From contig WPIO01000001.1 in NCBI GenBank assembly GCA_009760855.2, positions 13,019,001 to 13,083,000 on the forward strand: 64,000 nt of DNA, in the 5' to 3' direction. The position numbers were made by a program, and so were the translations under genes. The stretch's first letter is position 1; each line of letters begins with the position of its first letter. Shown here piece by piece: positions 11,881-23,273 of the stretch. This DNA comes from Cristatella mucedo. Taxonomy: Eukaryota > Bryozoa > Phylactolaemata > Cristatellidae. The notes beneath the pieces are model-generated. The model had not been told where the DNA came from, searched no databases, and saw nothing but the letters and a program-made list of their open reading frames with translations.

Positions 11881-13289
11881 TTGCTGGATGCTTTGAGGTA
11901 CGATTAATTCTGCGGTGAGGTCACTGGACACGTCAAAATAGTGGCATTACGTATGGGCTACGAGGTGGGTTTTTTTTACAAAGCCTTTCTGTGCTATCTC
12001 AGCCCTTGTGATAGCAAGGATCACCGTGCTCACTGTCACTGACTGGATTGGCCACAGCAGACCAAGTTCTCTGTGCGGAGCATCAATGTCACTTGCGACC
12101 TACTAGTCGACTACTAGTGGACTCCTTCGAGATGTTGATGCCACTACTAAACATTAATGGGGCCTTCTGAAGCAATTCGTCACAGCTCTAAATGAAGAGT
12201 TTTTATTATTTAAGTACTTTGACGACTTCTTCCCTAAGTTGTCTGAGATACAGGTCAAAGGAATGTATTGGTGGGGCCAAGACAAGTAAGATAATTGAAT
12301 GCAATTGTTTTCTCTACAGAAGCTTGCTAATAAGAAGAAAGCAGCTTTCAGCAGTTTTTTGCAGTGATTCTGAGCTTCCTGGGCAGTCACACTGTGGAAA
12401 AATGTGCAGAGATAGTCGAGGCTATGCAGAAGAAGTACTGAACAATGGGCTGCAGGATTTCCTCCTTCCGATCCGATTTCCTTCTTTCCGATCTTTATCC
12501 TTAATGCTCATCTTGATGAATTTTAGGAGAACACGGGGCAAGTTGCAAGTTCGGAGTTGCAAGGGCGAGCACTTCCATCAGGATTTAGTGGAGATATTTG
12601 CCACTATCAAGGACAATATAATTAGAGCATGGTCGGAGGAGGCACGTGAAAGTTTCAAAGTGACTGAATAGAAATTAGGTTTTCTTAGGTTGCTGTGTGA
12701 AAACTTATTACAATTATTATAAGGGGCTGATTTGTAAAAGACATTAGCAGTATAGCCGCAAATCTAAAAAAAACTACTCACTTTTAAATATTCAGATGTC
12801 GTGTTTGTATAACTTCATTATAAATGCGTGCTAATTCTGGTTTATTTGTTCCCGTCTTACTAAATGTGACCCGAAAGATTCAGCAAAGCGACTTTGGTTA
12901 TTTTTGAACTGTTATTTGAAATTTCAAAGGTCTCATCATCAAGGTCACAAAAGCAAAGAGTTTGTGAAGAAGAATAACCATCACCTGCACTTTTTGAGCC
13001 ATAAGCTCTTGCAAAATAAAATTACCCTGGAATAAAAATCGTGTTACATACAAGTGATTAATCTTAATGAAATGCAAGTTATCATACTTATACAGGGATG
13101 CAAAAGTAACACAAGTACCATGCCTCGGTCAACATGTTAAGCACACACGAAAACACTATTTGGTTACCGATTATTAGGACCTCTGGATAATAATATGTCT
13201 CGAATCTTACGCAGGTAAGCATGCAAAGCACGGAGAAATAAAGATGACAAGTTTAATGGGACGACGAAAAAGCTGAGCAGAACAGGCGC
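11881..13289. other. Unassigned sequence with one unrecognised 159-codon frame
   Basis: A 159-codon open frame on the + strand (12192-12671) ends in VEIFATIKDNIIRAWSEEA. I do not recognise it, it has no flanking coding context, and it may be a transposon remnant or chance. The remainder is AT-rich. Confidence 0.3.
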
Positions 13290-15180
13290 TCTGTGGCTGA
13301 GAATCAAAAAATGAAAGGTCATTGCAGCTAGCACCCTAGCCGGAAGTGAGTTCCTGGCTTTCGGTGATTACTAGCTGAGGGCCCAATTACCAAAAGATTT
13401 CAATTTAGTACGAGGAACGGCGAGATGACTGGAGGCCAACACTGGAGGAGCAAGAAAATCAGATTGGTGGGCTGGTGCAAGTGAATAAAGCGATCTGTAA
13501 GCTAGACAAAGGGTCTAAAAATCGACTCTACGCTTGATATGGAGTCACTGAAGCTCAGACAAAGGTGACGGGATGACGCAGCTGTACTTTTGACGACAGA
13601 CCCGAAGAGCTGCTGAGTTTTGGGCTAGTTGCAGCCGATTAAGGGCACTGGATAGGGAGTCCTGAATAAAGGTTGCAGAGTAATCTAGATGAGATGCATT
13701 TTCTGTTGAACGGTTAGCTCTGAATCACAATAAGAGTTTGCTAGTAAGATCAGATGAACTTAGCTAATCACTTAATTGCTGGGCCACCACTCCTTCAATT
13801 GTCTTGGATAAGATGGTAGAAGAATGACTGGACGATAGTTACTTAATAACTCACGATCTAGTGTCGGCTTTTATGAGTGGCCTGCCTACTGCTGTTTTTC
13901 GAGGGTCCGAAAGGACTTTTCCGAAAAGACTTCACCAGTAACCAGGGACATATTTAAAGTATTTGTTATGGTGCTCACTAAAAGGTCTATACACCTCACA
14001 AAGAGAACTTTCGGAACAGGATCAGCAGGATTAGTCAAGTCTTTTTTGCCTGGGGAGACAAATCTAGAGAACTCTGTAATAGAGACACGAGTGAAGAATG
14101 TAAGATCAGAAGAGTAGCTTGATGAGGAGTTGCAGTCAGGTAAGGACTTTAGTGAGGGGATAGAGTCCCTGATGTGTTTCATATTATCTAGCCATTTGTA
14201 TCACTGGGCAGAATGCTTGCACGCAAGCCTTTAAGAAGTTGGTCGGTAGTGGAAATTAAAACTTGTGGGTTATTAATCTGGGATTCAACTACTTTGCAAA
14301 AAAGTTGAGACCAACATAGCTTAAATGAACCGATACGACCTACAATAACCTTCAAATGACAAGCGGTGGGCAATGGGTGGCCACTTTTTGGCAAAATTTT
14401 CAAGTCTGCTTCATTCATTATTCCTTTCTTTAAGTCAGCCCGAAACCAATGGACGTCTTGTTGGGGATGGAACTTTTAGTCAGATGCAAACTCACCAAGA
14501 ACGTTGACCAGTGTCGAGTCGTAGCATTCCGTTAAGGAGAAAATGTCGGTGGGGGCAAGCATGCGTGATAGAGAGGCAGCCGCTGAAGTATGTGACGGCC
14601 CGTGATAGCCCAGGAGGTAAGGTACTCAGTCTTCACGATCGAGGTCGTAGGGTTCTACCTCCTGCAGGGGGTGATCCTTTATGGTCAACCAACTGCAAGC
14701 GGTGATGAAAGCCGTTAAGGTTCTTCTATCGCTATACAAATGAGGCTGTTAAATAAGCTAATATTTACTATATATTTATTTAAGGGTAGGGGATGGAAGG
14801 CTGCTATGGACAGTATCAATGGCACGCGATTTTAAGTTTCTTAGCTCAACTGTTATTTCAGAGACCGAAAGTGAACTGCATTCTAGAAAAAATGAAATCC
14901 GCATATGATCAGACGTGTGGACAGGGTGCCGATAGGGCGTAAGTATTGAAGGCAATTGGATCAAGGTCTTGGGCTTTTATATGTGTATGGGCTTGAAGTT
15001 GGGGACGGAGGCAAAAAAGACTTATATTGTGAGAGCATGTTGGAACATTGACAAATCAGATGGGTTATAAAAATGGATATCGAATTCACCTAGAATCAGA
15101 AGAGAGCGGTTAATGCGTGCCAAAACTTATATAAAGTTATACAACTCGGATATGCTGAAGCTGGGATTGCTTTCTGGAGG
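13290..15180 (-). mobile_element. L2-like LINE, long old copy with SINE inside
   Basis: On the - strand, reading from 15180 down, there is an endonuclease C-terminal relic (complement of 14776-15170, with the SDH.RISF block). Next comes the endonuclease-RT linker (14188-14418), then the start of RT (13886-14182, TNTLNMSLVTG), then a decayed C-terminal part to about 13290. A SINE on the + strand at 14590-14773 splits it. It is one of the few copies here that reaches the endonuclease. It is heavily mutated. Confidence 0.72.
14590..14773 (+). mobile_element. tRNA-derived SINE family A, inserted in L2
   Basis: It matches the family A consensus shared with the other copies in this window. It has a tRNA-like head with a degraded box B, the GATCCTTTAT block, the GCCGT-AAGG-TTCTTC middle and the tail GAGGCTGTTAAATAAGCTA. 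It sits inside the - strand L2 at 13290-15180. Confidence 0.8.
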
Positions 15181-15620
15181 ATTATAATAATATTAAGAAT
15201 AAATTTGTATTCCGCCCTCAGAGAACTGAATCTCTTTCTAAGCACTTTACATATGCTGTATAGAAGGCATTACTGAATGAGTGATGGTAACATTCGCAAG
15301 CAGCTGGCACAGTATAAGCAGGCATATGCACACAAAGAACGAATCACAAAGACATACTAAATGCTGTAATAAGCAGGTATGTTGTAAGGTTCTTTTTAAG
15401 TGATTCGTGTCAGGAGACGTTGTGACGTGCATTGGTATTGAGTTCCAGGCTTTGGGAGCATACGAAATAAAGGCACGGTCTCTAACGGTTTTGAGGTTCG
15501 TACGAGGTATGGCTAAATGATTCGAGTCAGAACGACGGGTTGTACGATTCTTCGCCTGGTGGGGGAGTAGTTCTGATAGGTATGCTAGAGCCAGAGAATG
15601 AAAGGGATCTAAAAGTAATA
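15181..15620 (-). mobile_element. L2-like LINE 3' end
   Basis: The - strand has an ATT tail at 15184-15200, the hairpin at 15217-15248, the 3' untranslated region, and the last part of ORF2 up to about 15615, where it is 5'-truncated. It lies head to tail after the older L2 at 13290-15180. Confidence 0.82.
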
Positions 15621-15646
15621 CATAACCGCCACTATTACCAACTTAC

Positions 15647-15806
15647 TGTTGTGTGAGCCTGCTGCTTCAGCTATTGTAATTAGTGCAGCAGTATCGGCCA
15701 CTAATGTATATGCCCCATCTGCAGCAAGTGGTTGGGCAATTGACTCGATGCAGTGTCCGAAGCCTTTGATGTAAGGACGTGGCCCGCCACAGATGCACTC
15801 CCCCAT
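15647..15806 (-). CDS. Candidate internal exon of an unidentified gene
   Basis: A 160-bp block on the - strand is preceded by a pyrimidine-poor but plausible acceptor (CACTGCAG) and followed by a strong donor, GTAAGT. It reads MGECICGGPRPYIKG, later GHCIESIAQPLAADGAYT and then LITIAEAAGSHN without stops. The composition (Gly/Ala/Ile-rich, no low complexity) looks like a folded globular protein, not noise. I do not recognise the family and found no companion exon, so it may equally be a gene fragment, a pseudo-exon or a chance frame. An open frame continues slightly upstream (to 15827) and downstream (to 15609). Confidence 0.35.
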
Positions 15807-16643
15807 CTGCAGTGAATCAGCCAGCATTTACCCACCAAGAAGTTTTTTCACTGGCTACCATAGAATTTGTACGAAGTAAAAAATCCTGTCATTTTCCTAA
15901 AATATATGCCGTGTGTAATGCCCTAAGTGAACTTACAATTCTATTTTGTTTATTTTTAATTACCGAAGGTCTTTAGGGGTTAGTAGCTTGCCCCTGGTCC
16001 AAACCTGGTTTCTGCCTGAGCAATATCAGATTCACGCACACATACCTGCCACATACACCACATTACTGCTTTAGAACACCGTCTTTAGCTAGTCGGTCCT
16101 GTGCTGCGAAATTTATACTGGATATGTTGTGTACAACCTAAATCCACACAGCTGGCTCTGAAAAGTGCTTCCGGAAATCTTTGTGCAATGTCCCTCATGC
16201 TTAACTCTGTGTTTCCTGACTCTTATAACCCAAGCTAAGCACAGAGTCGGGGGCATGATCGATACAATGAAAATGAGTGTTGTATGACTTTTAAATGCTG
16301 TCACAGTGCAAGTTTCGAGACCAGTCTCAAGGAAGTTTTGTAAGCAATTGCGTTGTGAAAAACCGGAAGCGCGTGTGCTCTCACCTTTTTGCCAACTCGC
16401 GTTGATGTGAGGGAAAAAGAAAACGGGAATACGGTGAAGGCGAGCCAAGTAATAATTAATATAGGGATACCGAAACGGTGGAGGTATGCCAGCAGAGGAA
16501 GGAATAAAGTGGAAAGATGATAAGCAGCGAAAACGGTTGTGAGAGCAACCAAGGGAGCAAGCGAGATAGGTAAAAAGACAGAATCAACGGCAGAAAGGAG
16601 CCAGACACGGAGAGCAAGAATGCAATGAGTTCGGCAGAGAGAT

Positions 16644-16644
<1 letters not shown>
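15807..16644. other. No recognisable feature
   Basis: No coding block was supported. Frames on the - strand at 16113-16842 run through the GA microsatellite and are artefacts of repeat composition. Confidence 0.35.

Positions 16645-16700
<56 letters not shown>
16645..16700. repeat. (GA)n microsatellite
   Basis: Nearly pure GA dinucleotides, preceded by a few GATA units from about 16636. It directly abuts the SINE at 16706. Confidence 0.97.
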
Positions 16701-16703
<3 letters not shown>

Positions 16704-16705
16704 GT

Positions 16706-16877
16706 GAGCCATGATGGCACACTAGGTAAGGCGGTTGCTTTACATTACCTCTGACCCGAGGTCGTGGGTTAGAATCCTGCGATGAGTGGTCTGTTATTGC
16801 CACTGCAAGCACTGGTGATAGCCGTAAAGGCTCTTCTGTCACTATACAAAAGAAGCTGTTGAATCAGCTAGTATTTT

Positions 16878-16878
<1 letters not shown>
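16706..16878 (+). mobile_element. tRNA-derived SINE family A, inside a GA microsatellite
   Basis: Near-complete family A copy: GATGGCACACTAGGTAAGG head, box-B-like GTGGGTTAGAATCC, GCCACTGCAAGCA, GCCGTAAAGGCTCTTCTGTC and a tail ending CAGCTAGTATTTTT. GA arrays lie on both sides, and both flanks share GA repeats followed by TTA (16699-16703 and 16918-16922). This suggests the target-site duplication includes the microsatellite. Confidence 0.88.

Positions 16879-16920
<42 letters not shown>
16879..16920. repeat. (GA)n microsatellite, right flank of SINE
   Basis: About 20 pure GA units immediately after the SINE tail. Confidence 0.97.
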
Positions 16921-16922
<2 letters not shown>

Positions 16923-16924
16923 AT

Positions 16925-18185
16925 AGATAGCTTGAGAGAAAGCGTGGGTTTCCTTTGGTCAAACCCCTTTCTAACACAGGGACGAGACTTCACCTTGTAT
17001 CGGTGTAGTTTTCTTAGATCAGCTTATCAGCTAGACTCCCAAGTTAAGCTTTAGACTTTGAGCAAACCGCGAGCTGCTGAGCGGGGACAAGTAGAGACTA
17101 AAATTATCCTCCGGTGCTTCCGATCGCACACGGCCTCCTTCAGCTGGTACTGCTGACTCTGAGGTTGGACAGCGTGGGGCGAGAGGGAGTCTCCATCTGC
17201 AAGCAGAGGTAGAGATAGATTTATAAAAGGGGCTTAGACAAAAAGAGGGAGTCATACATACAGATAGGGAGAAAGTGAATGAGACCGAGACTTCAACATA
17301 AGCAGGGAAACTGAGACGGAAAGAAAAAGAAAGAGAACCGCACAGTATGGCAGAGGCAAAGTTGGCAATGAATACATTTTCCGAAACTGAGACGGGTTTT
17401 CTCACAGATCTCTTCGCCAAGCCGCCGGATGTTAATTAGTAAGAGAAGAGTGATGCAGACAGTGCAGCCTTTGAGAATGTTCGGGACACGATGTTCCTTA
17501 TGTCGGCGGTCAAAGCTGCCTTTGATAGGTCGCATATTTCTTTTTAGCTAGAAGCTACTTCAATTCCCGCTCACTGTCGCACTGCTGCTGAAGGGGCAAG
17601 CGTGATGATGGTGCCGAGCATACGGCAGCTCTGCATAGGCAGTGACCGATGAGGCAGCAGGGAGTCAGCTGCAGAAAGCAATGGCCGCGAAGCGGGCACC
17701 AGCAGTATCTGCGCCTCTAGCCGAGGCTGGAGAAGCGTTTGAACTGCTATACTGGAGCCCATGCCCCGAGGCCTCCACGGACCATCGCGATAGCTACTGA
17801 AGCACCAATCCCCCTCTTTAGCCATCATTTCTCCTTTGCCTACGTCCTCAAAGCACAGCGGGTTAAAATTACTAGACAGTAGGTAGGCCAGCTGAGAACT
17901 TCACACGATACAAAAAAACTTTGGAAACGTTTAACCGGTGCAACCATCTATTTCTCCAGTTAATTTCTGGCACATAGTTTGGTTGGACTTGTAATGTAAT
18001 GGACTTGTCTATATATGTGACAAATCACAAGAAACTCTAACATTACTCTGAATTATTGAGTGTCCCCTGACGTATCCGGTGAGCCAGCCCCACTAACGGG
18101 CAATTTTGAAGTTCTTAGCGTTTAATTGTAACTTCACCATCCTTTTAGGACTCTATAAATATCAGTCACAGATGTGTTTACAAGA
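16925..18185. other. Unassigned sequence
   Basis: No family resemblance in any frame. The - strand frames at 17031-17535 and 17571-17828 are compositionally biased and lack recognisable motifs. Confidence 0.3.
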
Positions 18186-18465
18186 CCAACTCGCGTATCA
18201 GGACAGCATTTAGTGGGTCCCCGTGATTCGTCCTTCACGTGCTTATGCGTGCTGACACTGTGCATACTGCCACTAACTACATTTGCATGCTGACCATGTG
18301 CATGTCACCCATAACCATGTTATTCATTTTGTTTGTTTATCAAGCATGATATAACTCACCATTCAATTGCATTTCCCTTTGCAGCAAATGTAAAGCGCCT
18401 AGAGAGAGATTGATTTCTCTGAGAGCGCTTTATCAAGTGCATTATTATTATCATTATTATAACTC
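18186..18465 (+). mobile_element. L2-like LINE 3' untranslated end only
   Basis: It begins at the last codons of ORF2 (AGGACAGCATTTAGTGGGTC), continues through the 3' untranslated region and the hairpin at about 18395-18432, and ends in an ATT/ATC tail. It is extremely 5'-truncated. The sequence is close to the young copies. Confidence 0.88.
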
Positions 18466-18519
18466 ACATTCGAAATTAGTATATTAATAAAGACCTTCCC
18501 AGAGGCCATATCACTCACA

Positions 18520-18605
18520 TAATAATAACATAAATACATGTGTACAGTGCCCTCAGAGAACTTAACCTCTTTCTGGGCACGTTAAATATGCTGCAAAGGC
18601 AGAAA
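18520..18605 (-). mobile_element. L2-like LINE 3' hairpin fragment
   Basis: Only the complement of the 3' hairpin (GCCCTCAGAGAACTTAACC) and the adjoining GCTGCAAAGG block remain. Confidence 0.75.
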
Positions 18606-18981
18606 TAAATGGAAGTTTTAGCTGCTCCCTATGACATTCAGTCAAAACTCCCTTGATGCATATACAATTTAGCGTAGCAGTGAAATTTGCACTTCGGAAA
18701 AATATTCTTTGGAATGCTAGAGAAACATCACTCAGCTACACTTGCACATTTCAAATAGTGGGAGTAAAGCAGCCCAAAGTAAAGCAGAGCTAAAGAATAA
18801 CAGACAATGATAAGCCCGCATTATAAGGCAGGCAATCCGTAAGTTATCCAAGATTTAAAATATTCTGCCCGCAAATATTCATTGCTTGCTTCTGAAAAAG
18901 AAGTCCCCTCTTTCTGGCCCGCCAGTTTGATCTGAATCGAATGCTCTCACTGTTATCGGCTATCTTATTCCAGAACACCGG
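18606..18981. other. No recognisable feature
   Basis: Left flank of the LTR fossil. No gene or repeat was supported. Confidence 0.35.
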
Positions 18982-19110
18982 TTCGATAGCAGAAGAGCTA
19001 CCTGGGCGGATCCAGAGAGACGTCGCTCACCCTGCGGTCATGGGAGCAAACATAACACGGCTGCCAATAAACGTGCTCTGTTCATTCGGCATGCGTCTTA
19101 TCACTACATA
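18982..19110 (+). repeat. Left LTR of the gypsy-type fossil (approximate)
   Basis: It aligns with 22668-22810 over blocks such as AGAGCTACCTGGGCGG, CTCACCCTGCGGTC and AAACGTGCTCTGTTCATTC. Ends are approximate because the pair is diverged. Confidence 0.65.
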
Positions 19111-22100
19111 GTGGCAGCGGTGAAGTTATAGAGTGCCTTCCTGAATATCAACAAAGCTCAAGAGATGGTTGAGTGTAACCCTCCAGCGGGATTTGTGTTT
19201 GACGAGCCGACGTTATGGACGGCTACTATGTGACCGTAATCAAGCTGACTTTAATGGAACAGGACGTACAGATAAGTACACTTTTATAAGCCATGGGGGC
19301 GCAAGCCGAAGCGATATTCGACACCTTTAACTATGACGCCGACCAAGTGAAGACGTTGGATATGTATAATCTTGGGCAAATCTGATGACTAGTTAATACT
19401 GCGAAAGGATACCATCCACGACTGGACTATGTTTTATTGCCGCTGCCAACATCCGGGTGAGTCTACCGAGCCATTCATTCGCGCACTACACGATTTAGCT
19501 TCGCACTGCGAAAACGGCGCGATGAAAGAGGAGTTTGTCCGAGATCGCCTGGTCGTGGGCTTGTCCGACCTTAAACTTTCAGAAGCCCTGTAACTAATCC
19601 CCGACCTTACGTTAACTTTGGCGGTAGAGAAGGTACGTCAGACGGAGACGGTAAAATCACAACAGAGACTGCAGCATCCGATTTCAGATGTCTGAGGTTC
19701 GTCGGCCATCAGTCTGTGAACTGTCCAAACCTCTGAGGCTAGCAGCTGCATGGATGCTAGGAGAGTTATGCTTTCCTATGACGCAGAAGAAGCTAACAAC
19801 TGCCAGAACTGTAACCCGGCTCACCCTCCTGTGTGCTAATCGGCACTCGGCCGCAATTGCAATAACTGTCAGAAGTTGGGCCACAATGGCAAAACTACAC
19901 AGAGTCGGCCACCGCATGGCTTGTAAGGGTACCTTCAAAGCGAGGTTAAAGCGGAAAAGACAAATGTATCTGCTGCCGTCTACATAGTCGCTGGGGCAAG
20001 AATTAGTCTCTCAGCCGACAAGCTTCTCTGTGCACGGGACTGATCAAACTCAGCTTAGATACGACTATTCTTCAAAATTCGATATTAGGAGAGACGGATT
20101 AATGCAATGCCAGCCGGTGAAGTTTCTTCTCAAACCAGATGCGGAACCATACTGCGTACACGCAGCTCACCGCATCCTTAGACCGCTGTTCCCTTTGGTA
20201 GAGGGCAAACTGCTTCGAATGGAGAAGAACGGGCATCGTCGAGCGTGTGTCGGAGCCGACCGAGTGGTGCTCTCGAATCGTACCGGTCCTGAAGCCCAGC
20301 AGCAAAGTGTGCCTTTGTGTCGACTTAAAATCAAGCAGTGGTTCGTGAAAGGTAGGTGCTACTTACCTTTGATGAGATTTTGCCTAAACTTGTTGGTGCT
20401 ATGCTGTTCTCTAAGTTGGATGCCTCTAGCGGATTTTGGGCTATTCCATCGGCCCAAGAGAGCACTCGCTTGACAACGTTTATAACACGTTTGGACGTTT
20501 TTGTTTTCGCATGCTTCCCTTTGGCATTACTAGCGCGCCGAAGATCTTTCAGTGACGGATGCACCACCTCTTGGGTGATGTCGAAGGTGTAACCATTTAT
20601 ATGGACGATGTATTGGTTTATGGATCCACGGCGGCTGAGCATGATGGTAGATTGCATCGCGTCATTTCCGAAATTTCAAAGTTGAGTCTAAAGATAAATC
20701 GAGACACGTGAATATTCCGTCAGCCCACATTAGCGTTCTTAGGGCATGTTATTAATGCCATCGACGTCCGACCGCCAGACCACAAAACAGAAGCCATCCT
20801 AAACCTCCCTGATCAGACCAACATAGCCAAGCTAAAGCGATGCCTTGGTATGATGAGCTACCTTGGGTAGTTTTTGCCAAATCCGGCCACTGTCTTAAAA
20901 CCGCTAAACAATTTCCTCTTGTCTGACTCAGTGTGGTACTGGGGGCCTAACAGAAAAAAGCATTCCGGGAAGCGAAGTGCTTTTGACTAAGGCACTGGTG
21001 TTGGCCTATTTTGACCCAAAAACGTCAGTGATTGTCAGTGCCGATGCCAATAGCTACGGTCTAGGTGCCGTTCTGCTGCAGTGCCATGGACCGGGAGAGC
21101 AAGATGTGCGACCTGCTGCATTTGCATCCCGCACGTTGTCCGGCGCCGAAACGAGATATGCTCAGATCGAAAAAGAGCCTCTTGTTGCGGTGCGGGCCTG
21201 CAAGAAATTCAGTCATTTCCTTGTTGGTTTGCCTTCTTTCGATCTTCACACTGACCATAAACTGCTTATTCCGTTACTGATGACTAAGGACCTTCACGCC
21301 TATTGATGCGAGTGATGCTTTTAAACTCTCGCTTTGTGTATGTGCCTGGGAGGATCTCGATGATAGCTGATACGCTGTCACAAGCGCCACTGTATAGGAT
21401 TGGGGAACACGACCGCGCCAAAGCCGTTCAGCTCTACGTAGACAACGTTGTTGCTAAATTGCTTTCAGTAGCTCGCTTGAGAGAAGTAAAGCCGGCTACC
21501 GCTGGCGACAGTGAGCTACAGGCTGTAACTATCCGTCAAAGCCTTCAGGCTTTTCTGTTGGAGCGGATCCACGACGGCCGCCAGGGGGTGGCCAAATGTA
21601 GGTACCGGTCAAGGTCGTGTTTATACTGGCTAGGCATTAGCCAAGACGTTAAGACGTTTGTCGATTGTTGCAGCCTCTGTCAAAAAACCCAGAGACATCT
21701 GCATGAGCCACTCATTATAACACCGTTGCCCAGTGTTCCTAGGCAACAAGTCACTGCCAATCTCTTTGAACACGAGGGTAGACAGCACTTGATTGTAATC
21801 GACTTTTACTCCCAATATATGGAAATCACTCCATTATCAAAATCGACGGCCAAAGAAGTGGTGGCTGAACTACTGACCGCATTTGCTCGCTGGGGGATAC
21901 CAAAGTCATTGCAGACAGACAGCGGTCCACAATTTTCATCTCACGAATTTTGTGATTTCGCGAGACGATACAGGTTCAAGAAAGTTACAACCAGCCCCCA
22001 TTTTCCACAAGCGAACGGAGAAGTGGAAAGAGCTGTACAAACTGCCAAATCTATTGTGAGGCAGCCTGATCCGTGCCTCGCTCTAATGATTCAGACGTCG

Positions 22101-22667
22101 ACGTCTTGCATCTCTACAGGCTTCAGCCCAGCAAAACTGACTGCGGAACGACAGATTAGGACGACGTTGCCTGTGCTCCCTCGGCATGTCGAACCACAAC
22201 GGCCGGCAAAGGAAACGGTGCAACTCAACGACGACAGTGCAAAAGAGCTTCAACAGCACTACCACGCTCGCCATTATTCTGCTCTCCTAATTCCACCTCT
22301 TCAACCCGACCAACAAGTATTAGTGCGGACTGATGAAAAAACAGTTGGAGCACGCACATGTGTAGTGGTGATAGCTCAAGCACGTACTCCTCTGTCGTGC
22401 AGACTGACAACGGCAGCACACTTCGGCAGAACAGAAGGCATCTTCGAATGATTGACGCCGATCTACAGGTCACTAACAGCAAATCTCCTAGCACTTTCCT
22501 ACATCTACTGAACCCTACAACTGCACTTCAAGATCAGTCTCAAAGTATTGCTGGTGAGGTGCATACCTCTCAAGATCAAATGACAACAAGGTCTGGCTGG
22601 CAAGGTGATAGGGCCGGTCCGAAGGCTAGATCTTTGAAAACGAGACTATTCCTATTTGGACGGAAGG

Positions 22668-22810
22668 TGTGGCAGCAGAGCTGCCGGGCGGAGCTGGAAC
22701 AGTCTGAGCAATCAGGAGAGGCCTTGCTCACGCTGCGGCCCTGGAAGCAGGCATAGCATGGCTTCCGGTAAACGTGCTTCTGTTTATTCGCGCTGCGTCT
22801 TATTACAACC
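22668..22810 (+). repeat. Right LTR of the gypsy-type fossil (approximate)
   Basis: It is the counterpart of the left LTR, with blocks AGAGCTGCCGGGCGG, CTCACGCTGCGGCC and AAACGTGCTTCTGTTTATTC. High divergence points to an old insertion. Confidence 0.65.
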
Positions 22811-23184
22811 GGTGGCTCTGCACGCGGTATCTAGAGGCTAGGGACTTCCCTCCCCTAGAGCCACCATGACGAGTCTAAAATTCATACTTAACAGTATACT
22901 AGATGTATGTTTGGTAACTCTTAAACATTTGCATCACTTCGCATAGTATGCAAATAATGTATGCACATTTGCCGTTGTATAGCGACCCCTCCTTCATTTC
23001 TTATTCACTTTGGCAGAATGCTTACACGGGCATCTATATCTTTAGAAATACCAATATCACTAATAGCACCTAATTATGCTAAAACATTTTTACAGCGCTC
23101 TAAGAGCTATTTTTGGGCACTCATTGTATGCTGGAGAGAAATCTAATGTAATTACAACACCGAACCTAGCGTAAATGAGTTAAT
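22811..23184. other. No recognisable feature
   Basis: Sequence between the LTR fossil and an L2 fragment. No coding block was supported. Confidence 0.35.
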
Positions 23185-23273
23185 ACTAATAATAATAATA
23201 ATAATTTACTTGATAAAGCGCCCTCAGAGAACTTAATCTCTCTCTAGGCGCTTTACATTTGCTGCAAAGTGAA
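23185..23273 (-). mobile_element. L2-like LINE 3' hairpin fragment
   Basis: An AAT/ATT tail at 23187-23206 is followed by the complement of the 3' hairpin and the GCAAATGTAAAGC block. It is almost identical to the young L2 3' end but very short. Confidence 0.85.

Larger units (their letters stand above)
18982..22810 (+). mobile_element. Ty3/gypsy-type LTR retrotransposon fossil
   Basis: An old, clearly broken Metaviridae-like element. Parts appear in the expected order: left LTR, a gag-like region with a zinc-knuckle-like stretch (about 19150-19950), a reverse transcriptase region (about 20050-20880), RNase H (about 20970-21300), and integrase with zinc-binding and catalytic core regions (about 21400-22440). 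The right LTR follows. The RT-RNaseH-integrase order marks Ty3/gypsy rather than Ty1/copia. There appear to be around ten or more breaks, and the LTRs are strongly diverged from each other, so the copy is ancient and inactive. No envelope region was recognised. Confidence 0.88.

Noticed and set aside
12192-12671. Real 159-residue gene
   Set aside because: No family resemblance, no supporting splice or promoter context; left as unassigned.
16456-16842. Ser/Leu-rich protein frames on the - strand
   Set aside because: They are translations of the GA microsatellite.
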